Positions 15,661 through 22,127 of a stretch of 22,127 bases of DNA are shown here, piece by piece. The notes below the pieces were generated by a model. That model saw only the letters and a program-made list of their open reading frames with translations, ran no database searches and was not told the origin of the DNA. Origin of the DNA: CAZBBC01 sp964489835 (GTDB taxonomy: Bacteria; Calditrichota; Calditrichia; JAJRVZ01); assembly GCA_964489835.1 (NCBI GenBank), contig CAZBBC010000067.1, positions 1 to 22,127 on the forward strand. Reading direction: 5' to 3'. Position 1 is the first letter of the stretch; each line of letters begins with the position of its first letter. A program made the translations under genes and the position numbers.

Positions 15661-15737
15661 TTTTTTAACTTAAAATAATTGCAATGGGATCATTGGAATT
15701 GATTACGTTTCCATCACTATTTTTTAACTAAAAATAA
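15661..15737. promoter_or_regulatory. Direct repeats around an imperfect palindrome upstream of bshB1
   Basis: TTTTTTAACTTAAAATAA (15661-15678) recurs at 15720-15737 with one change, 59 bp apart. Between them lies AATTGCAATG-GGAT-CATTGGAATT (15677-15700), an inverted repeat matching at 9 of 10 positions per arm. The arrangement suggests a promoter and operator for the bshB1 operon. The A/T runs alone could be chance; the palindrome is the stronger part. Confidence 0.4.
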
Positions 15738-15754
15738 GTCATTGAGGAATTTTA

Positions 15755-16462
15755 TTGAAGCAAACTAATTGTCTTGCATTCGGTCCTCATCCCGATGATG
15801 TTGAATTATTCTGTGGTGGTTTGATAGTTAAGATAAAAAAACAAGGTTATACGACAGCGGTCGTTGATCTGACACGAGGTGAATTGAGTACCAATGGGGA
15901 TGTGGACGTACGCCAATCTGAAGCAAAGGAAGCGGCCCGTATTTTGGGACTTGATATGAGACAGAATCTGGGTCTAACTGACGGATATCTGGAGAGTACG
16001 CCAACAAACCGCCGGTCTGTCATTGAAGTAATCAGATCCTTACGCCCCCAAATCTGCCTGATACCTTATTGGGAGGATCGTCACCCAGATCATCAAGCGG
16101 CCGCAAGACTTTGTGAACGGGCGATTTTTGATGCCGGATTGATAAAGATTAATACCGGACAGGAGGCTTTTCGTCCTGAGATCATATTATACTATATGCT
16201 CCATCAACCTTTCACACCGTCTTTTATTGTAGATATCAGTGAAGAAATGGAGTTTAAAATGGCGGCGATAAGGGCATATGTTTCTCAGTTCACAGAGTTT
16301 TCAAAAGGGGCACAATCAACATATATCAACAGCACGAATTTTTTGGAGAGTATTCAAACACGCGCTGAGTTCTTTGGGCAACAAATTGGAGCAAAATTTG
16401 GTGAAGGATATTATTACCGGGGAATGTTAAAAATTAATAACATTCTTCAATTTTTTTCGTAA
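15755..16462 (+). CDS. bshB1: N-acetyl-glucosaminyl-L-malate deacetylase (bacillithiol synthesis)
   Basis: Zinc-dependent PIG-L/LmbE deacetylase. BshB1 removes acetate from GlcNAc-malate, the second step of bacillithiol synthesis. The metal motif GPHPDDVE gives H12 and D15, and DRHPDH gives H113, the same residue numbers as in the Bacillus cereus enzyme BC1534. Length (235) and the conserved LTRGELSTNG and EDRHPDHQAAA segments support BshB1 over other LmbE proteins. The start is TTG 15755, with GAGGA six bases upstream; no ATG fits. bshA and bshC are not in the window, so the pathway must be completed elsewhere if it exists. It is the first gene of an apparent operon with a Cys-His-rich unknown protein and xerC. 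Confidence 0.87.
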   Translation: MKQTNCLAFGPHPDDVELFCGGLIVKIKKQGYTTAVVDLTRGELSTNGDVDVRQSEAKEAARILGLDMRQNLGLTDGYLESTPTNRRSVIEVIRSLRPQICLIPYWEDRHPDHQAAARLCERAIFDAGLIKINTGQEAFRPEIILYYMLHQPFTPSFIVDISEEMEFKMAAIRAYVSQFTEFSKGAQSTYINSTNFLESIQTRAEFFGQQIGAKFGEGYYYRGMLKINNILQFFS

Positions 16463-16495
16463 AAGCGACATAATAAAAGTGATAAAGGACTTTTA

Positions 16496-16948
16496 ATGAA
16501 ATTTAAATTTACGGATGATAAAATTGCAGAAATCGAAAATGTGTTAATGACAAAATTTGTAAAGCGAGGCACTCAGTATCGGGCTATTCTGGAAAACCCT
16601 GAAAATAAAAGGAAATTGACTTTGGAAATTTATTCTGATATTCCTATCGGTACTAAGACAGGTAACCTGGTCTGTGTATTTGCTTCCTGTGCCCATGCAC
16701 AATTGCATTTCTGTACAGGTTTTGTTGCCAGCGATATATTAGGTGAAGTTGTTTTTATTGGAGAACATAACGGATATCTCTCCGGTATTATTGTTGAAAA
16801 AGCGGCTGCCTGTTCAATCTATAGTAATGTAGATGCCGCTCTTTTATCCAGCGATTTTACAAAACTTGGACCTGAAGTGATGTTATCCGGTGTTGCTCTT
16901 TCGTTGGCCGAACACCTTTTAGAACAGAGCCCGGAATCTAAGAAATAA
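16496..16948 (+). CDS. Unknown 150-residue protein with Cys/His cluster
   Basis: I do not recognise a family. The protein is soluble with no signal peptide or membrane helix. An N-terminal alpha/beta part (residues 1-55) is followed by a segment with C60, C65, H67, H71 and C73 within 14 residues, plus C106. That spacing (C-x4-C-x-H-x3-H-x-C) could bind a metal or carry reactive thiols. It ends with a probable helix (LSGVALSLAEHLLEQS). It sits 33 nt after bshB1 and 3 nt before xerC, so all three are likely co-transcribed, and its ATG has an AAGGA-like site upstream. Its position suggests a role near bacillithiol or DNA-segregation functions, but neither is shown. Codon use is like its neighbours and it is certainly a gene. 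Confidence 0.8.
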   Translation: MKFKFTDDKIAEIENVLMTKFVKRGTQYRAILENPENKRKLTLEIYSDIPIGTKTGNLVCVFASCAHAQLHFCTGFVASDILGEVVFIGEHNGYLSGIIVEKAAACSIYSNVDAALLSSDFTKLGPEVMLSGVALSLAEHLLEQSPESKK

Positions 16949-16951
16949 ATA

Positions 16952-17854
16952 ATGGATCTTCTTAATCAATACCTAAATTATCTTAGTTTTGAAAAAAATT
17001 TATCAGAAAATTCTATTTCAGCTTATAAAACGGATCTTGAACGTTATCTAACCTATCTCAAGGCACAAAAGATTGATCGACCGGAACATATCCAGACCAG
17101 GCATATCCGCAGATTAGTTCAACTTTTATCTGATTTAGGGCTTTCAGCTTCATCCCTGGCACGGAATCTATCGTCCATAAAATCCTTCCATTTATATCTT
17201 CTTTCAGAAGATATAATCCGGAAAGATCCGAGTGAACATGTGGAGAGCCCAAAACTTCGCCGTCACCTGCCTACCGTTCTGACATTTGTTGAAATTGAGA
17301 ATATTTGTCGAATAGTGCCTGTTGATAATCCTCTGGGCAACCGGGATCGGGCTATGATTGAGGTTTTATATGCTTGTGGATTACGGATATCTGAATTACT
17401 TTCTTTGTTGGTAAGGGAGATTTACTTTAAGGAAGGATTTATTCGAATTATTGGTAAGGGATCGAAACAACGGTTGGTTCCTATTTCGACTCGTGCCCTG
17501 AACTGGTTGAGAAAATATATTGATGAAAGTCGCCCTGCACTGGATAAATATCAAAGATCGCACGGTATAACATTTCTCAATGTCAGAGGGACGGCAATGA
17601 GCCGAATGGGATTCTGGAAAATTCTGCATAAGTATGCGGCGCAAAGTGGGATTCGCAAAGAAATTCATCCGCATACATTCCGGCATTCCTTCGCTACCCA
17701 TCTTCTGGAAGGAGGTGCCGACCTGCGTGCGGTTCAGGAAATGCTTGGTCATTCCGATATATCCACTACACAAATATATACACATCTAGATCGAACATAT
17801 TTACAACAGGAATATCGAGATTTTCATCCCAGAGCCGGCAATTCTAACGAATAG
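16952..17854 (+). CDS. xerC: XerC/XerD-type tyrosine recombinase
   Basis: Site-specific recombinase that resolves chromosome dimers at dif. An N-terminal SAM-like core-binding domain (1-90, with FEKNLSENSISAYKTDLERY) precedes the catalytic domain. Catalytic residues are visible: R145 in ACGLRISELL, K169 in GKGSKQR, H241 and R244 in HPHTFRHSFATH, H267 in LGHSDI, and nucleophile Y276 in TTQIYTHL. It is 300 residues, typical of Xer and of chromosomal recombinases rather than phage or integron integrases. Whether it is XerC, XerD or a single Xer cannot be decided from sequence alone. It begins 3 nt after the preceding gene. No att or dif-like site was recognised next to it. Confidence 0.9.
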   Translation: MDLLNQYLNYLSFEKNLSENSISAYKTDLERYLTYLKAQKIDRPEHIQTRHIRRLVQLLSDLGLSASSLARNLSSIKSFHLYLLSEDIIRKDPSEHVESPKLRRHLPTVLTFVEIENICRIVPVDNPLGNRDRAMIEVLYACGLRISELLSLLVREIYFKEGFIRIIGKGSKQRLVPISTRALNWLRKYIDESRPALDKYQRSHGITFLNVRGTAMSRMGFWKILHKYAAQSGIRKEIHPHTFRHSFATHLLEGGADLRAVQEMLGHSDISTTQIYTHLDRTYLQQEYRDFHPRAGNSNE

Positions 17855-18033
17855 ATATGTATGATGTTATTTTCATCACTATTTAACCTATGCGATTATT
17901 TATATTCAAATATGAAATATATGAATATGCCGGTAAAATGATTAGTAGTTTATTTTGGTGTATCTTTAAACACAGAATAAATGTGAAATTAGCTTAAATT
18001 TAGAGGAGTGAATCGTATTATATTCTGATTATT

Positions 18034-20037
18034 ATGAAGACATATTTGAATAAAAATACATGTGCCGATTTTAATCTGGCTGCTAACACGGAGTGGTTAG
18101 AAACAAATACACTGGGTGGATATGCCTGTTCAACGATATATGGCTTGAACAACCGTCAATATCATGGTTTGTTTGTTGTCCCTTCGGAACATGGTGATCA
18201 AAAAATAATTATATTGTCCAAGTTTGAAGAATCAATATTCATTAAAAATCAGGTCTTTGAATTATCAACGAATCAATTTTCAGGCGGTCTTTATCCTGAA
18301 GGTTATAAATATTTAGTCAACTTTTCCATTGATCCTTTCCCAAAATTTGTATTTGATATTGAAGGCAAAAGGATTGAAAAGACTCTTTTTCTTCTGCATG
18401 ATCAACATACTTTAATCATTCGCTATGCCTACAAAAATCAGGGCCCACCTCTAAATCTTGTTATAAAACCTATGATTGCCGCCCGGGGATTAAATGAATT
18501 ATCACATGAGGTAACTAATATAAATACAGATAGTTATCTTGATAATGGTGTCGTTAAACTGGCACCTAAGGCAACTATACCTGAGTTGAGAATTCATTAC
18601 CAAAAAGGCGATTATCTACCGGCGCCTTTGTGGTATCATAATTATTTATATGAGAAGGATTTTAGACGCAAGCAGGATTTTTCGGATGGACAAACTGAGG
18701 ACCTTTTCAATCCCGGATTCTTTACCTGTTTTATCGAACCATATGAGAGTCTTGATCTCTATGTCACTATTGATACCCCCACCGACTTCGATTATGAATC
18801 AGTCTACCGCAAAGAAAAAGATTATCGGCAATCTTACGATTCAGGTATTATACAACTGCCTGCTGTGGCAAAAGAAATCTCTAAACGGATAGAAATATTA
18901 ACATATCCAGAAGAAAAAAATCGACCTTTACATATAGCAGATTTTCCGCTTAATCAGCAATCCACCGGGGATATGTTATTATCTTTATGGGGATTAGCCC
19001 TTTTTGAAAGTAATGAAAAGGCGATTCAGGATTCTCTCTTAATATATGCGGAAAATCTAAACAAGGGAGTGTTGTCTGATAGTATCGGAAAAAAAGAGGC
19101 CGGTGAAGAACCTGACCCTTGTTTTGCAGATTTAAGTTTGATTTTTATTAATCTGATATATTTTTTATACAATTTCCGGATCGATCTTGAATTTATTGAA
19201 GATAAAATTTTTGAACCTTGTGGTGATATTATTGATTATTATACGAAAGGAACATTTGCATCTATCACTGAGGATGATGATGGGCTGCTCCTATCCGGTA
19301 CTACCGAAATACCATCAAGCTGGATATCTCAAAAATCCGGAAATGAAGATAAAATTCGTTTTGGAAAATTATGTGAGATAAATGCGCTTTGGTATAACAG
19401 TTTAAAAATAATGGAATATTTTAGCAGACAACTGGACAAAAAAAGGTTGGCAAAGAAATTTTCTTTAAAGGCTGAAAAAACCAGGACTTCCTTTCTTTCA
19501 AAATTCTGGAGCAAAAAGAATCTGCGATATTACGACCTGATCCGGGATGATTTTAAGGATTCCACTTTTTCGATCAATCAGCTGTTTACCATAACTCTGC
19601 CTTTTAGTATACCTGATGTTGAACGGGGTATTTTTATCTTAAGACAAATTGAAGAACATCTTTTAACTCCCTTCGGACTGCGTAGTCTGTCACCAAACGA
19701 AAAACATTATAAAGGCCGGGGAAAATCTAAACTAAAACGCAAAGATCAAGCCTATTATACCGGATCAATCTGGCCGTGGCCCATAGGAATGTATGTGGAT
19801 GCTGTCCTAAGATTGCGAGGCACAAACCAACAGGTTCTTAATAACTTGAATAAATATTTTGAGACGCTGGGGAAATTTTTCTATGACAAGGGATTAGGAA
19901 ATATTTCAGAATTTTTCGAGGGCAATCCTCCTCACCGTAGAAGTGGTCAGATCTGTAATGGCCTGAATCTGACAGAATTGCTTCGCAGTTACTTCTCAGT
20001 TGATCAGGCTATGAAAGCCAGAGATAAAAAGTCCTGA
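18034..20037 (+). CDS. Glycogen debranching enzyme homologue (GH133-like) with altered active site
   Basis: Homologue of bacterial/archaeal-type amylo-alpha-1,6-glucosidase. The N-terminal GDE domain has EWLETNTLGGYACSTIYG and NNRQYHGLFVV (20-49); the C-terminal (alpha/alpha)6 part has CEINALWYNSL (447-457), TGSIWPWPIGMYVDA (576-590) and ISEFFEGNPPHRRSG (624-638). Two expected catalytic-domain motifs are changed. Where relatives have PWFxxWGRDT there is PLNQQSTGDM (305-314), and where they have TWMD there is SSWIS (428-432), so the usual Asp is Ser432. The later Glu (E626) and D366 remain. It may be inactive, or act on another glucan. ATG 18034 has its nearest ribosome site (GAGGAG, 18003-18008) 25 nt away, which is unusually far. 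It ends 10 nt from the convergent VanZ-like gene. Confidence 0.83.
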   Translation: MKTYLNKNTCADFNLAANTEWLETNTLGGYACSTIYGLNNRQYHGLFVVPSEHGDQKIIILSKFEESIFIKNQVFELSTNQFSGGLYPEGYKYLVNFSIDPFPKFVFDIEGKRIEKTLFLLHDQHTLIIRYAYKNQGPPLNLVIKPMIAARGLNELSHEVTNINTDSYLDNGVVKLAPKATIPELRIHYQKGDYLPAPLWYHNYLYEKDFRRKQDFSDGQTEDLFNPGFFTCFIEPYESLDLYVTIDTPTDFDYESVYRKEKDYRQSYDSGIIQLPAVAKEISKRIEILTYPEEKNRPLHIADFPLNQQSTGDMLLSLWGLALFESNEKAIQDSLLIYAENLNKGVLSDSIGKKEAGEEPDPCFADLSLIFINLIYFLYNFRIDLEFIEDKIFEPCGDIIDYYTKGTFASITEDDDGLLLSGTTEIPSSWISQKSGNEDKIRFGKLCEINALWYNSLKIMEYFSRQLDKKRLAKKFSLKAEKTRTSFLSKFWSKKNLRYYDLIRDDFKDSTFSINQLFTITLPFSIPDVERGIFILRQIEEHLLTPFGLRSLSPNEKHYKGRGKSKLKRKDQAYYTGSIWPWPIGMYVDAVLRLRGTNQQVLNNLNKYFETLGKFFYDKGLGNISEFFEGNPPHRRSGQICNGLNLTELLRSYFSVDQAMKARDKKS

Positions 20038-20047
20038 TAGAGATAGT

Positions 20048-21364
20048 CTACGAAAAATCATTCCTCAAATCTTTCCAGAGAATATATCCTAAAAATATTC
20101 CTGATATATTTATTGGCAATTCATATAAGAAGGGTATCTGATTTATATTGATGAATTGCAGTATTAAGGGAAGGATAATGGATATTGAGGATAAAGCAAT
20201 AATAACAGGTCTTTTTACATGGAATAGTAAATATGATTCCAGCTCATGAATAATGATCCCAATGGGGATGAAAAGGATTAAATTCTGAAGCGAGAAAATA
20301 ATTAGTTTTTTGAGACCGTAGAATGGTATAAACGAATAAATAGATAATAGAAAGAAAACAGATTTATCGATGATATGCGCAGGTTGTAGATCAAATGTGA
20401 AAGGGTAAGAAAATTTATACCAAATAAGTGAGCTGAAATATATGAATATACCGGCAAGTACCAAAATAATCCGGCGTTTTTCGATCTCGCAGACCGCAGA
20501 ACTATCTTTTGTCCATATTTCTGATATGGCAATACCAATAATAATTCCAATGATTCCATATATAGCATTTATATAAAGAAGGGGGTTGTCAAATATATAA
20601 ATTTTTAATAATTCAAGAACAGCGGATACTACGAGAGTAATAATAAAACTCGTGAAATGAAGGGCAGGCAAAAATGCAATTTTAAATGCTTTTCTGGTCA
20701 TCCGGGTTATAAGCATGCTTATGGGAATATATACCAGAAGAATTTGCCAGATCCAAACCGGCTGAATAATATATTGCCAGTTAAAAAGAATTCCTCCAAT
20801 CTTTTCTGATTTTACAAAATAGTAGGACAGGCTTTCTGTGAGGAAGAGCCCAAGGAAAAAGAGAGGCAGGATTAAAATAATATCCGGTATCTTTTTTAGG
20901 GAATCTCTAATCTGTTCTCTGGCAGAATATGTCAGTACCTTTGGTAAAATTATTGCGATACAAGCCCCCGCAAAACTTCCAAGCGTATTCATTATTATAT
21001 CAATTACGGAGGTCATTCTTGCTTTGAGAAGCAACTGCAACAGCTCGATCATGGCACTTAAAAACAATCCGGCAAAGGTTGCAAAAACAAGTTCAAAAAT
21101 AAACCGATGTTGCTTGCCCAGGGCAGACCGGATATTAATAATGATGATCCCCATAGGGATAAATATCAGAAAATTAACAATCGTATCGACATTTGCTGTC
21201 GTATAAAAATTTCTGCCATATCGTTGAATCCATTCAATATTTCCCAAACTTTTTTCGATCATCTCTTTCGAAAAGGAAAAATCAAAAGGCAATAAAGTAC
21301 CATATACAATATAAAGCACATACATGATTCCCAAGATAGACCATGTCCGCATTCCATATTTCAC
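20048..21364 (-). CDS. VanZ-like membrane protein with apparently three repeats
   Basis: Very hydrophobic 438-residue inner-membrane protein. The first unit is a good VanZ-like domain: TLLPFDFSF (23-31), NFLIFIPMG (64-72), SAMIELLQ (103-110), DIIMNTLGSFAG (122-133). The pattern returns at WQILLVYIPIS (206-216), SAVLELLK (247-254), NAIYGIIG (266-273), and again, weaker, at YKFSYPFTFD (316-325), QNLILFIPIG (360-369), INISGIFLG (418-426). Distances from the IP motif to the glycine-rich helix are 56, 52 and 52 residues. VanZ is linked to low-level teicoplanin resistance, but the broader family has no known reaction. The start is GTG 21364 with AGAAGG upstream; ATG 21352 is an alternative. The gene has low GC and converges on the debranching-enzyme gene with a 10-nt gap. 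Confidence 0.82.
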   Translation of the reverse strand: MKYGMRTWSILGIMYVLYIVYGTLLPFDFSFSKEMIEKSLGNIEWIQRYGRNFYTTANVDTIVNFLIFIPMGIIIINIRSALGKQHRFIFELVFATFAGLFLSAMIELLQLLLKARMTSVIDIIMNTLGSFAGACIAIILPKVLTYSAREQIRDSLKKIPDIILILPLFFLGLFLTESLSYYFVKSEKIGGILFNWQYIIQPVWIWQILLVYIPISMLITRMTRKAFKIAFLPALHFTSFIITLVVSAVLELLKIYIFDNPLLYINAIYGIIGIIIGIAISEIWTKDSSAVCEIEKRRIILVLAGIFIYFSSLIWYKFSYPFTFDLQPAHIIDKSVFFLLSIYSFIPFYGLKKLIIFSLQNLILFIPIGIIIHELESYLLFHVKRPVIIALSSISIILPLILQFININQIPFLYELPINISGIFLGYILWKDLRNDFS

Positions 21365-21550
21365 ATTAAATTTACCTTCTGTTTATTGAACAGATCATAT
21401 GACTAAATTATTATATTTTTAATGATAATACATTTGATAAAGCGCACAATATAAAGAAAAAAGATAAATAATCTAAGCATGATACCCAAAAAGTTACACT
21501 TGCAAGTTACTGCTTTCTTGTTAAATTTTATTTTACTACTAAAAAATCGA

Positions 21551-21558
21551 AGGGGAGG
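21551..21558 (+). promoter_or_regulatory. Shine-Dalgarno AGGGGAGG selecting a TTG start
   Basis: AGGGGAGG lies 4 nt before TTG 21563 and 10 nt before TTG 21569. ATG 21479, 84 nt upstream in the same frame, has no such site and would add a hydrophobic stretch that homologues, as I recall them, do not have. Confidence 0.6.
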
Positions 21559-21562
21559 TATT

Positions 21563-22099
21563 TTGAATTTGTTGAGCGACTATAAACGAGCATTATCATA
21601 TGCTGCGTATATTGACATTTTGGGAAAAAACCTGAGTTTGCATCAATTGCATTATAAAAAATTTGTTATCGATGCTACCACCATGAAAGAAATATCAAAA
21701 TTTCAGGCTGTGAAAATTTTAGTAATCACAGAGCCCTGGTGCTCTGATTCACTGGCGTTGTTACCCATCATTAAAAAAATTGCCGAATGTAACAATCGCT
21801 GGGATCTAAAAGTACTTTTGAGAGATAAAAATGCAGAACTGATGGAAAAATTTCTTACCGACGGTGCAAGAGCGATACCGGTTTTTCTATTTATAAATGA
21901 GAAAGGGGAACTGCTTTTCCGCTGGGGACCACGGCCCACGGCAGCGGTAGAAATTTTCAGTAGACATCGCAGTCTAATAATAAAGGGAAAAATAGAAAAA
22001 CAGGAAGTTATTAAAAAAATCAGAATTTTCTATGCTAAAGACCGTGGAAAAACAACGCTGTTAGAATTAATCGATTTATTTGATAAACATAATCTGTAA
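21563..22099 (+). CDS. Thioredoxin-fold protein with a single active-site cysteine
   Basis: Thioredoxin-like protein of about 178 residues resembling Pfam Thioredoxin_9. After an N-terminal helix region (NLLSDYKRALSYAAYI), the strand-loop ITEPWCSDSLALLP holds the only active-site cysteine (C60 from this start). WCSDS replaces the thioredoxin WCGPC, so a dithiol mechanism is excluded. Later motifs are VLLRDKNAELMEKFLTDGAR, the cis-proline AIPVF and RWGPRP. Single-cysteine members could reduce mixed disulfides or bind a low-molecular-weight thiol. A link to bacillithiol from the bshB1 gene 5 kb away is tempting but unproven. The open frame begins at ATG 21479, but the strong AGGGGAGG site and homologue length favour TTG 21563. 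Divergent from the VanZ-like gene, 198 nt apart. Confidence 0.8.
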   Translation: MNLLSDYKRALSYAAYIDILGKNLSLHQLHYKKFVIDATTMKEISKFQAVKILVITEPWCSDSLALLPIIKKIAECNNRWDLKVLLRDKNAELMEKFLTDGARAIPVFLFINEKGELLFRWGPRPTAAVEIFSRHRSLIIKGKIEKQEVIKKIRIFYAKDRGKTTLLELIDLFDKHNL

Positions 22100-22114
22100 T
22101 TCACCTGAATTATT

Positions 22115-22127
22115 AACCACAGAGAAC
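22115..22127 (+). repeat. Start of an ACCACAGAG-type intergenic repeat, cut by the window end
   Basis: AACCACAGAGAAC follows the last gene after 15 nt. It matches the opening of a 9-nt-periodic repeat (ACCACAGAG AACACAGAG) that I recall from intergenic DNA of many environmental bacteria, and is related in pattern to the ACCACGAAG units at 12105-12280. Only 13 bases are visible, so this is tentative. Confidence 0.35.

Noticed and set aside
16952..17854. Tyrosine recombinase as sign of a prophage or integrative element
   Set aside because: Length and motifs fit a housekeeping Xer protein, neighbours are core genes, and no att-like repeats or phage genes are present.
15755..22099. A bacillithiol biosynthesis cluster
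   Set aside because: Only bshB1 is present; bshA and bshC are absent, so the window shows one step and not a cluster.

Overview
The window looks like chromosomal core sequence from a Gram-negative bacterium, probably in or near the FCB group (Calditrichota, Marinimicrobia, Ignavibacteria or Bacteroidota relatives). The clues are a GWxTD-domain secreted protein, a BshB1-type bacillithiol deacetylase, a NagB/PIG-L fusion of the kind common in Bacteroidota, a monofunctional peptidoglycan glycosyltransferase, and AT-rich coding with several TTG starts. This placement is inference. No 16S or other marker is present. I see no tRNA, rRNA, CRISPR array, transposase or phage gene.

Left part (41-9635). 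mtgA (+) runs into an NhaC-type antiporter (-) with a 14-nt tail-to-tail overlap. A 313-nt promoter region then precedes a tight six-gene + strand operon (3070-9193): GWxTD protein, Gfo/Idh/MocA oxidoreductase, isoprenylcysteine-methyltransferase-like membrane protein, class V aminotransferase/cysteine-desulfurase-like enzyme, AlaX-like tRNA-editing protein with a DHHA1 tail, and a V4R/H-NOX-like sensor protein resembling family TIGR02265/DUF2378. It meets a leftward pair: a NagB-PIG-L fusion (9699-12053) followed by a YjbQ-family protein (9216-9635).

Middle (12054-15533). A 472-nt intergenic region carries a composite repeat bounded by inverted ACCACGAAG ends. lgt follows, then the first ~32 codons of an ECF sigma factor that break off into a small membrane-protein gene. 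That gene is coupled to a YbjQ-family gene. Next is a PAS-AAA+-Fis regulator, preceded by a cluster of TTTGAAACA-type half-sites.

Right part (15755-22127). A bshB1 / unknown Cys-His protein / xerC operon sits behind an imperfect palindrome. A divergent glycogen-debranching-enzyme homologue, which has lost recognisable active-site residues, converges on a VanZ-like membrane protein that appears to contain three VanZ repeats. Divergent from the latter is a thioredoxin-fold protein with a single active-site cysteine. The last bases look like the start of another ACCACAGAG-type intergenic repeat.

Three loose themes recur: amino-sugar chemistry (MtgA, Gfo/Idh enzyme, NagB-PIG-L, BshB1), envelope work (Lgt, GWxTD, VanZ, NhaC) and thiol/sulfur chemistry (BshB1, desulfurase-like enzyme, Trx-like protein). 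The best second-look items are the altered debranching enzyme, the sigma-factor remnant, the triple-VanZ protein, the Cys-His protein in the bshB1 operon and the composite repeat.
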